Shown: piece by piece, positions 26,821 through 36,128 of the stretch
How positions within the stretch are numbered: the stretch's first letter is position 1
How the letters are laid out: the number at the start of each line of letters is the position of its first letter
Origin: Gelidibacter gilvus
GTDB taxonomy: Bacteria; Bacteroidota; Bacteroidia; Flavobacteriales; Flavobacteriaceae
Assembly (NCBI RefSeq): GCF_004115975.1
Contig: NZ_SDDZ01000001.1
Location: 920,743 to 984,742 of the forward strand
Direction: 5' to 3'
Length of the DNA: 64,000 bases
Translations under genes and position numbers: made by a program
Notes under the pieces: model-generated
Databases searched by the model: none
What the model saw: only the letters and a program-made list of their open reading frames with translations
Told to the model about the DNA's origin: nothing

Positions 26821-26836
26821 CCCGATAGCTATCGGG
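26821..26836. repeat. perfect palindrome after pdhB
   Basis: CCCGATAGCTATCGGG is a perfect 16-nt palindrome just after the pdhB stop. It has no T run of its own and is followed by a separate terminator. Its GC-rich arms set it apart from the local AT-rich sequence, so it is probably another small dispersed palindrome. Confidence 0.7.
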
Positions 26837-26849
26837 ATGGCGTTATCAT

Positions 26850-26884
26850 AACTTCATTGACACTAGTGTTGATGAAGTTTTTTG
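26850..26884 (+). terminator. intrinsic terminator between pdhB and the DUF5686 gene
   Basis: AACTTCAT...ATGAAGTT stem, with ACAC/GTGT pairs inside, followed by a TTTTTT run. It ends only a few bases before the next start codon at 26889. Confidence 0.85.
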
Positions 26885-26888
26885 TCTT

Positions 26889-29387
26889 ATGAACCTAAAT
26901 CTTCGAATCCTACTTTTTTTCTTCGGAATGTGTTCCGCCTTCTCCCAAACCAAAGTCAGTGGTTATGTGTTTGATGAGAACAATGTTTCCGTTGCCTACG
27001 CCAATGTGCTTTTTAAAGGGTCCACAGAGGGTACCATTACCAATGAAGACGGTCGTTTCTACTTAGAATCTGGCAGCACTTACGATACGCTCATCATCTC
27101 CTTTATAGGGTATGAAACCTTAGAAATTCCGCTGACAAAGAAAGTCAATTACGATTTGAAATTCATCTTAAAGGAAGATGCTGGTCAATTGGATGAAGTT
27201 TTTATTGTTACCGGAAGACAATCCAAAAAAGAGAGTGAAAACCCTGCCATTGCCATCTTAAAGAAAATTTGGGAACGCAAACGCCAAAACGGATTGCGCC
27301 AATTTAAGCAGTATGAGTATGACAAATACGAAAAAGTAGAGTTTGATATCAATACCATTGACAGCGCGTTGATCAAAAGCAAGTTGTTTAGGGGGATGGA
27401 GTTTGTCTTTGACCAAGTGGATACCAGTAGAGTGACCGGAAAGACCTACCTGCCCATATTTATCAACGAAGCACGGAGCAAAGTGTATGGAGATAATTTG
27501 AAAAATAAGGAAAAAGCGGAGTTAAAAGGGAATAAAAACTCAGGATTTAGCAATAACCAGATCATAATTGATTTTGTGGATGATCTTTATTCTGATTTCG
27601 ATATTTACGATAACTATCTCAAATTTTTTGATAAAAGCTTTGTGAGTCCGTTGTCAAAAACGGGCATCAACACCTATAATTATGTGCTTTCTGATAGTAC
27701 GTTCATTGAGGGAAAATGGTGTTATAACATCATCTATTATCCAAGACGAAAAAATGAACTGACTTTTAAGGGCGATTTTTGGGTTAATGATACCACCTTC
27801 GCCATTAAGGAAATTAATATGCAGGCCTCAAAAAGCGCGAATATTAATTGGGTGAAGGAAATTTATATAGAACAAGAATTTGAAGTCCTTAATGATTCTG
27901 TATTCTTGATCAAGCGCGATTACTTCATGTCGGATTTTGCCTTTAATAAAAAGGAAAAATCGCGAGGTATTTATGGAAAGCGGACCACGCTTTACGATAA
28001 TTATGCCTTTGATATTCCTAAAGACGAGAAGTTTTACAGCAAAGAAGTGTATAGCTATAACGAAGATGTCTATAATCGGGATGATACTTTTTGGGAACAG
28101 AATCGAATGGAAGCCTTGAGTCAGGATGAAAAGGGCGTCTATAAAATGCTGGACACGCTAAAAACCGTGAAAAAGTTTAAACGGTTATACGATATAGGAA
28201 GTATTCTGGGCTCAGGATATGTTGAGTTTACGGATATCAATTTTGATTATGGTCCCATTTTTTCCACGTTTGGCTTCAATGATGTTGAGGGCATTCGCCT
28301 AAGAACTGGCGGGAGAACCTATTTTGGTCCTAACGATCTGTGGCGTCTGGAAGGTTTTATGGCTTACGGATTTAAAGATGATAAATTCAAATATGGTCTT
28401 TCTGGAAAATGGCTGATGGACAAGAGAAACCGATTCATCATTTCCGTTGGACACAGGCGCGATGTCGAACAAATAGGTGTTAACTTAACCTCATCCACAG
28501 ATATTTTAGGACGGAGTTTGGCCTCATCTGCATTGTTTGGGACAAGCACCAATGATAAGTTGACCAACGTCAATCTAACTACTGTAGCCATCGAACTAGA
28601 GCCTGTAAGAAACCTTGAATTCAGACTGAGCGGCACCTACAAAACCTTAGTGTCGGCATCCGATACATTCAGCTTGGATTTTTACACTGACGAAACGCGA
28701 ACTACAACAGAATCCGAGATTCATCAGTATGAAAATTCTTTTTCTGTCTCTTACTTTCCAGGACGTAAAATGACTGGGTTTGGTGTGGAGCGTCGAATCT
28801 CAAATGATGGGTTTCCAAGTTTGTTTGCACAGGTTACACGAGGTGATAAGTCGATTTTGAACAGTGATTTTGACTATACCAAATTGCAGTTTTCTTATAT
28901 TCAACCATGGCATATCGGTGCCTACGGAAGGTTAACGACTACATTTGAAGCTGGTAAAACGTTTGGCGAAGTGCCTTTGGGACTTTTAAATGTTGTGCCT
29001 GGTAACCAATCTTATTTTTCTATTTACAATTCCTTTTCGCAATTGGACTACTATGAGTTTGTTACTGATACTTACACTTCCTTACATTTAGAACATAATT
29101 TCAACGGTCGATTTTTCTCAAGAATTCCGTTCTTGCGAAAGTTAAATCTCCGTGAAATCGTAGGAATTAGAGGCGTATGGGGAGAAGTTTCGCAAGCCAA
29201 CAGAGATTTGAATGCCTCGGGATTAACCTATCTGGCCCCTACAGACAAAATCTATTATGAATATAGCGTCGGGGTAGGGAATATCTTCAAGGTTTTCCGA
29301 ATCGACTTTAACTTTAGAGGCAACTATCTCGATACCCCTGAAGCTCGTGATTTTGGGATTACAGGAAGTTTTGGGTTTAATTTTTAA
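26889..29387 (+). CDS. DUF5686 outer-membrane protein with carboxypeptidase-like domain
   Basis: An 832-residue exported protein. A signal peptide (residues 1-19) leads to a carboxypeptidase regulatory-like domain (KVSGYVFDENNVSVAYANVL, then TNEDGRFYLESGSTYDTL), a middle DUF5686-type region (ENPAIAILKKIWERKRQNGL), and a C-terminal half of alternating beta-strands ending in an aromatic-hydrophobic strand (ITGSFGFNF), as in outer-membrane barrels. The family is common in Bacteroidota; function unknown. The terminator just upstream and the lack of a clear promoter leave its transcription start uncertain. Confidence 0.85.
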   Translation: MNLNLRILLFFFGMCSAFSQTKVSGYVFDENNVSVAYANVLFKGSTEGTITNEDGRFYLESGSTYDTLIISFIGYETLEIPLTKKVNYDLKFILKEDAGQLDEVFIVTGRQSKKESENPAIAILKKIWERKRQNGLRQFKQYEYDKYEKVEFDINTIDSALIKSKLFRGMEFVFDQVDTSRVTGKTYLPIFINEARSKVYGDNLKNKEKAELKGNKNSGFSNNQIIIDFVDDLYSDFDIYDNYLKFFDKSFVSPLSKTGINTYNYVLSDSTFIEGKWCYNIIYYPRRKNELTFKGDFWVNDTTFAIKEINMQASKSANINWVKEIYIEQEFEVLNDSVFLIKRDYFMSDFAFNKKEKSRGIYGKRTTLYDNYAFDIPKDEKFYSKEVYSYNEDVYNRDDTFWEQNRMEALSQDEKGVYKMLDTLKTVKKFKRLYDIGSILGSGYVEFTDINFDYGPIFSTFGFNDVEGIRLRTGGRTYFGPNDLWRLEGFMAYGFKDDKFKYGLSGKWLMDKRNRFIISVGHRRDVEQIGVNLTSSTDILGRSLASSALFGTSTNDKLTNVNLTTVAIELEPVRNLEFRLSGTYKTLVSASDTFSLDFYTDETRTTTESEIHQYENSFSVSYFPGRKMTGFGVERRISNDGFPSLFAQVTRGDKSILNSDFDYTKLQFSYIQPWHIGAYGRLTTTFEAGKTFGEVPLGLLNVVPGNQSYFSIYNSFSQLDYYEFVTDTYTSLHLEHNFNGRFFSRIPFLRKLNLREIVGIRGVWGEVSQANRDLNASGLTYLAPTDKIYYEYSVGVGNIFKVFRIDFNFRGNYLDTPEARDFGITGSFGFNF

Positions 29388-29413
29388 TTCATCACCAAAA
29401 CTATCTGTCTTAG

Positions 29414-29935
29414 TTAATTTGCTATATAATACGTAACGGAAACTACCTCCATAGACTCTGGGGCTCCAACATCTGGATTAAAAGGATATTCTTGGTCATA
29501 AGTTAAAGTACAACTGGAATTGGCCGCAATGTTATGACATGGCACTGAAGCCAAATTAGAATAATTACCAATAAATTCCATGTTGTCTCCACCTGGTCGT
29601 ATAGTTAAATACGCTACGCCTTCTACAGCATAATTATTGGGGTTATTGAGTTTAATCTCAAATTTCAGACGTGACGTCTTATTTTCGGTATCCGTAGTAA
29701 ACGTGAAATATAACACCTCATACGTGAAGTTTTTTAATTCAGGAGGTCCGGTATCTTCAGGCGCAACGAAGTCACATGGCACTTCTTCATTAACATAATA
29801 ACGGTTAAGTGTGTTTTTCTCAAGAGCGTAATGAGGCATTTCTATGGTTTTTGTACAGTCATCATCCTTTGAGCTACAGCTTGTGCTTATAACAGTTAGC
29901 ATTAGTAGTATTAAAAAAATTGTTGTTTTTGTCAT
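29414..29935 (-). CDS. putative lipoprotein, unknown function
   Basis: A 173-residue protein with a lipoprotein signal (MTKTTIFLILLMLTVISTSC, lipidated Cys20), an acidic SSKDDD linker that often marks surface export in Bacteroidota, and a single beta-rich domain with four further cysteines. I do not recognise the fold. It converges with the DUF5686 gene and has no same-strand partner within 200 nt. Confidence 0.7.
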   Translation of the reverse strand: MTKTTIFLILLMLTVISTSCSSKDDDCTKTIEMPHYALEKNTLNRYYVNEEVPCDFVAPEDTGPPELKNFTYEVLYFTFTTDTENKTSRLKFEIKLNNPNNYAVEGVAYLTIRPGGDNMEFIGNYSNLASVPCHNIAANSSCTLTYDQEYPFNPDVGAPESMEVVSVTYYIAN

Positions 29936-30149
29936 GAGATTTGGAGTTTGTTGTATTATTTAAAACCGTGTTGTCAACTGTCTAATGTAGCAAATAAATT
30001 AACCTATCGTGTTATCTTTTATCTAACTTTTTACTCTTAGAATTGATCCCTTGTCCATTAATAGATGTTAAACCTTAGTACGCTTCAACTTAGTTCACAA
30101 AATATTGATGTCAATGGCAATATAGCGATTTGGCACCCTTTAAAACTTT

Positions 30150-31373
30150 TTATAAAATCCTATAGCCTAAAATAAACGAGGTCGTTTGAAGTTTCGAGTC
30201 CCATGCCATATAATTTTCTAATATTTCTTTTGAGGTGAGATATCTAATTTCAAGGCTATACCTGTCCTTTAATTTATATCCTATTCCAAAGGCATAGTTG
30301 TTTCCGCTCTTCCCGTTTAACGGGGTTAATTTTATACCATCTCCACGTTCAAATTCGATTGACACGTCTGATTTTACATTAAAACTATAAGAAATATTCG
30401 CGAAAATTTTCGAATCATTATTCAAGAAAAAATAGTGCCTTAAACTGATTGGCAGTTCTATTGAACTGTAATCTACACTGACGAAAAGTTCTTCGTTAAA
30501 CACCTTATCCAATTTAGACCTTCCTTTATCTTCAAAACGCTGGTAGGTTGGTTCGATCGAAATCGACCATTTGTTTTTATTGAAGGGTAAAATGTATTCC
30601 AACTCTATCCCAAACCCAAATCCTGAATTGGATCCAAAATCGGTGTCTTTAGCCCTAGAGACTGGATTTTCAATCAGTAAGGATGAATTGTTGAAACGAG
30701 GTCTTAATGTTATATGGTATATATTGGCTTTTGTCTGGTTTTGATAACTGACAAAATCGGCATCGATACATTCATTGTAGTCTAAAAATAGCTTGATTAA
30801 GCTCCTATTGTTGTATTCTAATGACTCCATCCTATTCATTTTAAAGGAAGGGCATTTTAGATTATTCCATAATTGTTGTTTAAACTCATTGTTCTGTCCT
30901 ACTTTATTATCAGCTGTCAAGAAACTTTTAAAAACCAAAGGCTCAACGTCAAGGTCATCTATGTTGTAAAAATAGCGTTTCAAATTGCCCGCTTCATACA
31001 AGTAGAGCGATGCTTTGCCTTCTATGAGCACTTTTAAAAATTGTAGTTCTTCATTAAACACGGGCGCCTTGTCATGGGTCAATTGATTGGCGGCTTCAGG
31101 GGATCGATCCATTTTAACCGTGTGTCGTACATATTTTGAGGTATTATCAATACCAAATTCTTTAACAGTATTGATGTTAGCGATTTCAGAAGCGCCATCG
31201 GGAGTTAGTTTGAATTCAAAATTATTTGGATTGTTTTTCCAATCCATATTCTTAATAAAGCAGTATATCTTTTGGTTGAGATTATTGATGTAATAGCCTT
31301 TTTCATAGGAAATTTGAGAATAACCATGAAGGCTTAAAAAGGAAATTAGTAGTAACAAAAAGGCTCTTTTCAT
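30150..31373 (-). CDS. outer-membrane beta-barrel protein (PorT-like)
   Basis: A 407-residue exported protein with a signal peptide (MKRAFLLLLISFLSLHGYSQ). The first part (residues 20-190) resembles a family of Bacteroidota proteins with an N-terminal mixed domain (GYYINNLNQKIYCFIKNMDW). The second half has alternating beta strands ending YLTSKEILENY...TSFILGYRIL, consistent with a small outer-membrane barrel. The specific role is unknown. Confidence 0.7.
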   Translation of the reverse strand: MKRAFLLLLISFLSLHGYSQISYEKGYYINNLNQKIYCFIKNMDWKNNPNNFEFKLTPDGASEIANINTVKEFGIDNTSKYVRHTVKMDRSPEAANQLTHDKAPVFNEELQFLKVLIEGKASLYLYEAGNLKRYFYNIDDLDVEPLVFKSFLTADNKVGQNNEFKQQLWNNLKCPSFKMNRMESLEYNNRSLIKLFLDYNECIDADFVSYQNQTKANIYHITLRPRFNNSSLLIENPVSRAKDTDFGSNSGFGFGIELEYILPFNKNKWSISIEPTYQRFEDKGRSKLDKVFNEELFVSVDYSSIELPISLRHYFFLNNDSKIFANISYSFNVKSDVSIEFERGDGIKLTPLNGKSGNNYAFGIGYKLKDRYSLEIRYLTSKEILENYMAWDSKLQTTSFILGYRIL

Positions 31374-31705
31374 TTCGATTATTTGGTTTATAGATTGTGG
31401 GGGTCTGATTTTAATCGGTAAGGTCCGAAATTAATTCTGCCGACGCCAAAGTAATGCTTTCTTCCTATCATATTTTAAAAAATAGTCCAATTGCTTTCTT
31501 TTAGATAAAAGTTTATTCTCCCTAGAAACCACAAATAAATCAGGTCTTTTTAAATGTCTTGTAGAAATTTCAAAATTCCCCATAGAATTAAGCGTTGTAT
31601 AAAGTTGGAGATTACGTAGAGTTCCGTATCTTTGCACGCCTAAAAAACCGAATAACAATTAACATAAGCCACTAACAAAAAGGCTATTAAAATAAAATAA
31701 ACACC
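31374..31705. other. intergenic region upstream of ppa
   Basis: The 332 nt hold the ppa promoter. A 75-codon minus-strand frame (31431-31658) covers the promoter, matches nothing I know, and is not called as a gene. Confidence 0.5.
31605..31634 (+). promoter_or_regulatory. Bacteroidota-type promoter of ppa
   Basis: TTG at 31605-31607, 19 nt, then TATCTTTG at 31627-31634: both boxes and the spacing match the consensus. It lies 71 nt before the ppa start. Confidence 0.75.
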
Positions 31706-32233
31706 ATGACTGCGAAAGGAAAAAAAACATTTGATGTATTGATTGAAATACCAAAAGGAAGCCGTAACAAATTCGAATATGATTTTGAATTAAAGAAAAT
31801 ACGTTTTGACCGTTTATTGTTTTCATCCATGATGTACCCAGCCGACTATGGTTTTATTCCAGAAACTTTGGCATTGGACGGCGATCCGTTGGACGTTTTG
31901 GTTTTAGGAACTGAACCAACATTTCCAATGTGTGTTATGGAAGTAAAGCCTATTGGTGTTTTCCATATGGCGGATGAAATGGGGAATGACGAAAAGATTA
32001 TCTGTGTACCGGTTTCAGATCCAATTTGGAATACACTTAACGATTTGTCAGATGTAAATCCGCATCAAGTTAAAGAGATCGAACATTTCTTTCAAGTTTA
32101 CAAAGATTTGGAAAAGAAAAAAGTTGATGTTGGTGGTTGGGGAACTGCAGAAAAAGCTTATGATATCGTCAACAAATGTGTTGATCGCTATGAATCAAGT
32201 GTGCATAAAACCAATGGGAACTTCACTATTTAG
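31706..32233 (+). CDS. ppa: soluble inorganic pyrophosphatase
   Basis: A 175-residue family I pyrophosphatase that hydrolyses pyrophosphate in the cytosol. The active-site signature is intact: IEIPKGSRNKFEYDFELKKI near residue 13, YPADYGFIPETLALDGDPLD near residue 44 with the metal-binding acids of DGDPLDVLVL, and the later KEIEHFFQVYKDLEKK. A terminator follows, then the membrane pyrophosphatase gene. Having both enzymes side by side suggests a choice between heat-releasing and ion-pumping use of the same substrate. Confidence 0.97.
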   Translation: MTAKGKKTFDVLIEIPKGSRNKFEYDFELKKIRFDRLLFSSMMYPADYGFIPETLALDGDPLDVLVLGTEPTFPMCVMEVKPIGVFHMADEMGNDEKIICVPVSDPIWNTLNDLSDVNPHQVKEIEHFFQVYKDLEKKKVDVGGWGTAEKAYDIVNKCVDRYESSVHKTNGNFTI

Positions 32234-32260
32234 GACATTTCTCTTTATATAAAAATTATG

Positions 32261-32289
32261 AACCTCTTATATCTTATAAGGGGTTTTTT
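32261..32289 (+). terminator. intrinsic terminator of ppa
   Basis: AACCTCTTAT/ATAAGGGGTT stem followed by TTTTTT, 28 nt after the ppa stop. Confidence 0.85.
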
Positions 32290-32350
32290 ATTTCTCTTTG
32301 ATTTTATTACATTAGCAACCGTTAAAAACAAACCAATCTAATATTATAAT

Positions 32351-34786
32351 ATGGAATCACTGATGATTTATATGCCAATTGCAATGGCAGCCTTAGGGTT
32401 AATTTACATGCTGATCAAGAAGTCGTGGGTATTGAAACAAGACGCTGGAGATGGTAGAATGAAAGAAATTTCAGATTATATCTATGAAGGGTCGCTTGCG
32501 TTCTTAAATGCAGAATATCGTTTATTATCTATTTTCGTTGTCGTGGTGAGTATTTTGCTCGCCATTGTTTCTTTTGTAGTGCCAACAACCCATTGGTTAA
32601 TTGTTGTTGCTTTTATTTTTGGAGCAGTGTTTTCAGCTTACGCTGGAAATATTGGGATGAAAATCGCTACCAAAACCAACGTAAGAACTACACAAGCAGC
32701 ACGTACAAGTTTGCCAAATGCACTTAAGGTTTCTTTCGGTGGAGGTACTGTTATGGGGCTTGGAGTGGCTGGATTAGCAGTTTTGGGCTTGACGTCATTT
32801 TTCATCTTCTTCTTTTGGTACTTTATGGGTGCCGAATGGTCTTCTGAAATGATAATGGTCAATGGTAAATTAGAAAGTCAAGGTAATTTTGACATGATTA
32901 TCGTATTGGAAACTTTAGCAGGATTTTCGCTAGGTGCGGAATGTATCGCGTTGTTTGCACGTGTTGGTGGTGGAATTTACACAAAGGCAGCCGATGTGGG
33001 TGCTGATTTGGTTGGTAAAGTTGAAGCTGGTATTCCTGAAGACGATCCACGTAACCCTGCAACTATTGCCGATAACGTTGGTGATAACGTAGGTGATGTG
33101 GCTGGTATGGGTGCCGATTTATTTGGATCTTATGTCGCAACCGTTTTAGCGGCTATGGTTTTAGGAAACTATGTGATTAAAGATATGGGAGGTGCCATTA
33201 CAGATGCTTTTGGAGGTATCGGACCAATCTTATTGCCAATGTCCATTGCTGGTGTTGGTATTATCATTTCAGTAATAGGAACCATGTTAGTGAAAATCAC
33301 AAATAATGATGCCAAAGAAACTCAAGTGATGGGTGCTTTAAACCTTGGTAACTGGGTGTCTATTGCGTTAGTTGCGATCTCTTGTTATGTTTTAGTGATT
33401 TGGATGTTGCCAGAAACCATGAAAATGAGTTTCTTTGGTGAAGGTCTTCAAGATATTTCCTCAATGCGTGTCTTCTACGCTACACTGGTTGGATTGTTTG
33501 TAGGTGCCATGATTTCATCAATTACAGAATTCTATACCGGGTTGGGTAAAAAACCAGTCCTGAAAATTGTACAACAATCAAGTACTGGTGCAGGAACCAA
33601 CATTATTGCAGGTTTGGCAACAGGAATGATTTCTACATTTCCTTCAGTATTATTATTTGCGGGTGCTATTTGGGCTTCTTATGCTTTTGCAGGATTCTAC
33701 GGCGTGGCTTTGGCGGCTTCAGCGATGATGGCTACTACAGGAATGCAGTTGGCTATTGATGCCTTTGGACCTATTGCTGATAACGCAGGTGGTATTGCCG
33801 AAATGAGTGAACAAGATCCTATTGTAAGAGAGCGTACTGATATCTTGGACGCGGTTGGAAATACAACAGCAGCAACAGGAAAAGGTTTTGCTATTGCTTC
33901 AGCAGCATTGACGTCTTTGGCCTTATTTGCAGCGTATGTCACCTTTACAGGAATTGACGGAATCAATATTTTTAAAGCGCCTGTTTTAGCCATGTTATTT
34001 GTTGGTGGAATGGTGCCAGTAGTGTTTTCGGCCTTGGCGATGAACGCTGTTGGGAAAGCGGCAATGCAGATGGTTGAGGAAGTTCGTCGTCAGTTTAGGG
34101 AAATTCCTGGAATTATGGAAGGGACAGCAAAACCAGAATATGATAAATGTGTGGCTATTTCAACCGAGGCATCCTTAAGAGAAATGATCCTTCCTGGATT
34201 GTTGACTATTGGTTTTCCATTGCTTATTGCTTTTGTTCCGATGATTTTCGGAATGAATAACTTAGCAATCGCTGAAATGTTAGGTGGATATATGGCTGGT
34301 GTCACCGTGAGTGGTGTGCTTTGGGCTATATTCCAAAACAACGCAGGTGGCGCTTGGGATAATGCTAAAAAGTCATTTGAAGCTGGTGTCTTGATCAACG
34401 GAGAAATGACCTTTAAAGGCTCTGAGGCGCATAAAGCCGCCGTTACTGGAGATACTGTTGGAGATCCATTTAAAGACACGTCAGGACCATCTATGAACAT
34501 TTTAATTAAGTTGACCTGTTTGATTGGATTGGTAATTGCACCAATTTTAGGAGGTCATACTATAGCAGCCACTGTTACCAGTACACAGTTTATTGAAACT
34601 ACCAATGGCGTTACAGATGCGATAGAAATAGAAATGGTATCTGTAGATACTGAGAATGCTAAAGCAATCGTCACAACGACGTTTACGGACAACGGTAACG
34701 TGATGAAAGAAGAGAGTGTGTTGGAAGGTACTTTAGGAGAAGTAAAAGCAGCTGTTGCGAAATTGCAAGCTGAACATAAAAAATAA
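32351..34786 (+). CDS. hppA: membrane-bound ion-pumping pyrophosphatase
   Basis: An 811-residue protein with about 16 membrane helices that couples pyrophosphate hydrolysis to ion export. The substrate site is clear: GADLVGKVEAGIPEDDPRNP and the acidic DNVGDNVGDVAGMGADLFGS, then GNTTAATGKGFAIASAALTS. The alanine in GNTTAAxxK (where K+-independent enzymes have lysine) indicates a K+-dependent type, which may pump Na+ or H+. The C-terminus has an added acidic tail of about 60 residues (TTNGVTDAIEIEMVSVDTEN) after the last core helices. Confidence 0.95.
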   Translation: MESLMIYMPIAMAALGLIYMLIKKSWVLKQDAGDGRMKEISDYIYEGSLAFLNAEYRLLSIFVVVVSILLAIVSFVVPTTHWLIVVAFIFGAVFSAYAGNIGMKIATKTNVRTTQAARTSLPNALKVSFGGGTVMGLGVAGLAVLGLTSFFIFFFWYFMGAEWSSEMIMVNGKLESQGNFDMIIVLETLAGFSLGAECIALFARVGGGIYTKAADVGADLVGKVEAGIPEDDPRNPATIADNVGDNVGDVAGMGADLFGSYVATVLAAMVLGNYVIKDMGGAITDAFGGIGPILLPMSIAGVGIIISVIGTMLVKITNNDAKETQVMGALNLGNWVSIALVAISCYVLVIWMLPETMKMSFFGEGLQDISSMRVFYATLVGLFVGAMISSITEFYTGLGKKPVLKIVQQSSTGAGTNIIAGLATGMISTFPSVLLFAGAIWASYAFAGFYGVALAASAMMATTGMQLAIDAFGPIADNAGGIAEMSEQDPIVRERTDILDAVGNTTAATGKGFAIASAALTSLALFAAYVTFTGIDGINIFKAPVLAMLFVGGMVPVVFSALAMNAVGKAAMQMVEEVRRQFREIPGIMEGTAKPEYDKCVAISTEASLREMILPGLLTIGFPLLIAFVPMIFGMNNLAIAEMLGGYMAGVTVSGVLWAIFQNNAGGAWDNAKKSFEAGVLINGEMTFKGSEAHKAAVTGDTVGDPFKDTSGPSMNILIKLTCLIGLVIAPILGGHTIAATVTSTQFIETTNGVTDAIEIEMVSVDTENAKAIVTTTFTDNGNVMKEESVLEGTLGEVKAAVAKLQAEHKK

Positions 34787-34808
34787 ATTTTGTAATAAAA
34801 TTCTTAAG

Positions 34809-34848
34809 AAAGGCTATATCTCCATGATGTAGCCTTTTCTTTTTTTAT
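34809..34848 (+). terminator. intrinsic terminator of hppA
   Basis: AAAGGCTA...TAGCCTTT stem followed by a T-rich run (TCTTTTTTT), just before the next gene. Confidence 0.85.
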
Positions 34849-34861
34849 TAACTTAGTCCTT

Positions 34862-36127
34862 ATGAATTATGAAGATCTCACCACCTTAGGAATTGCTTTT
34901 GGTCTTGGCCTATTGGTCGGGATGCAACGTGAGAAACATAATAAAGATCAAATTGCTGGGGTTAGGACTTTTACGCTCATCTCTATATTGGGAGTGGTGG
35001 CTGGCTTTTTAACACGGTTATATGACAATCCATATATATTGCCACTTATTGGTCTGGCAATGGCTGCTATGCTCATTACAGCCAATCTGATGAAACTTAA
35101 AACACAGGACAATCCAACCTTGGGCCAAACTACGGAAATGGCTGCCCTATTAATGTTTGCCATTGGCGCCTATTTGGTGGTTGGAGATCGGGTGGTGGGC
35201 GTGATTATGGGTGCTGCCATTGCAATTCTACTGTATGTTAAAGACCATCTTCATAAGTTTATAGGCGATTTGGAAGACAATGACATCTCAGCTATTATGA
35301 TTTTAGCGGGAATCAGTTTGATCATTTTACCAATTTTGCCGGATAAAACTTTTGGTCCTTTTGATGTATTAAATCTTCGGAATATTTGGCTTATGGTCAC
35401 ATTGATTGTGGGGATCAGTGTCATTGGCTATTTTATTTATAAGTTCATCGGGAAGAAATATGGAATTTTATCCAACGGCATCTTAGGAGGAATTATCAGC
35501 AGCACTGCTACAACCGTCAGTTATGCTAGATTTACCAAGAAAAGTAAAAACATTGATAAAGCTTCGGCATTTGTCATTTTTGCAGCGGCAACCGTGTCCT
35601 TGATCCGGGTAATGATAGAAATAGGTGCGGTTATCCCTAGTCTGTTATCTAAAGTGGTATTGCCCATTGTCGCTCTATTTTTACTTATGATTGGCTTGTC
35701 CATCGTTCTTTTTTATCTCACCAATAAAGAGAATACTTCTGACGACATGCCAAAACCTGAAAATCCAGCCCAGATAAAAAGTGCTTTGATGTTTGGGGGC
35801 ATATATGCCATTATTCTTTTGGCGGTTGCTTTTACAGAACAGGAGCTAGGTGATGAAGGCTTGTATGTAGCTGCTTTTGTTGGTGGATTGGCAAATAAGG
35901 ATGCCATTACCTTGTCGCTCTCGCAAAGTATTGGTAGTGGGCTGGACACCAATTTTGGCTGGCGTTTGATTGTGGTTGCTTCGCTGTCAAATTTTTTGTT
36001 CAAGATTGTACTTTGCGCTATATTGGGCACAAAGCAATTGACAAAATGGATGGCACTTTTTTTTGGCGCCGCTATTCTTGGAGGATTAATAATACTATGG
36101 CTCTGGCCAGAAACTTGGCATTTTTAA
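34862..36127 (+). CDS. MgtC/SapB-type membrane protein with DUF4010
   Basis: A 421-residue protein with about 11 membrane helices. The first 130 residues are MgtC-like (GIAFGLGLLVGMQREKHN, AGVRTFTLISILGVVAGFL), and the rest is DUF4010 (NGILGGIISSTATTVSYARF, ADKDAITLSL-type ANKDAITLSLSQS). Its substrate is unknown. It is followed after one base by the App1-like gene, so the two are probably translated together. Confidence 0.85.
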   Translation: MNYEDLTTLGIAFGLGLLVGMQREKHNKDQIAGVRTFTLISILGVVAGFLTRLYDNPYILPLIGLAMAAMLITANLMKLKTQDNPTLGQTTEMAALLMFAIGAYLVVGDRVVGVIMGAAIAILLYVKDHLHKFIGDLEDNDISAIMILAGISLIILPILPDKTFGPFDVLNLRNIWLMVTLIVGISVIGYFIYKFIGKKYGILSNGILGGIISSTATTVSYARFTKKSKNIDKASAFVIFAAATVSLIRVMIEIGAVIPSLLSKVVLPIVALFLLMIGLSIVLFYLTNKENTSDDMPKPENPAQIKSALMFGGIYAIILLAVAFTEQELGDEGLYVAAFVGGLANKDAITLSLSQSIGSGLDTNFGWRLIVVASLSNFLFKIVLCAILGTKQLTKWMALFFGAAILGGLIILWLWPETWHF

Positions 36128-36128
36128 T

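Noticed and set aside
31431..31658. 75-codon minus-strand frame
   Set aside because: It overlaps the ppa promoter on the other strand, has no recognisable motif and no sign of its own promoter.
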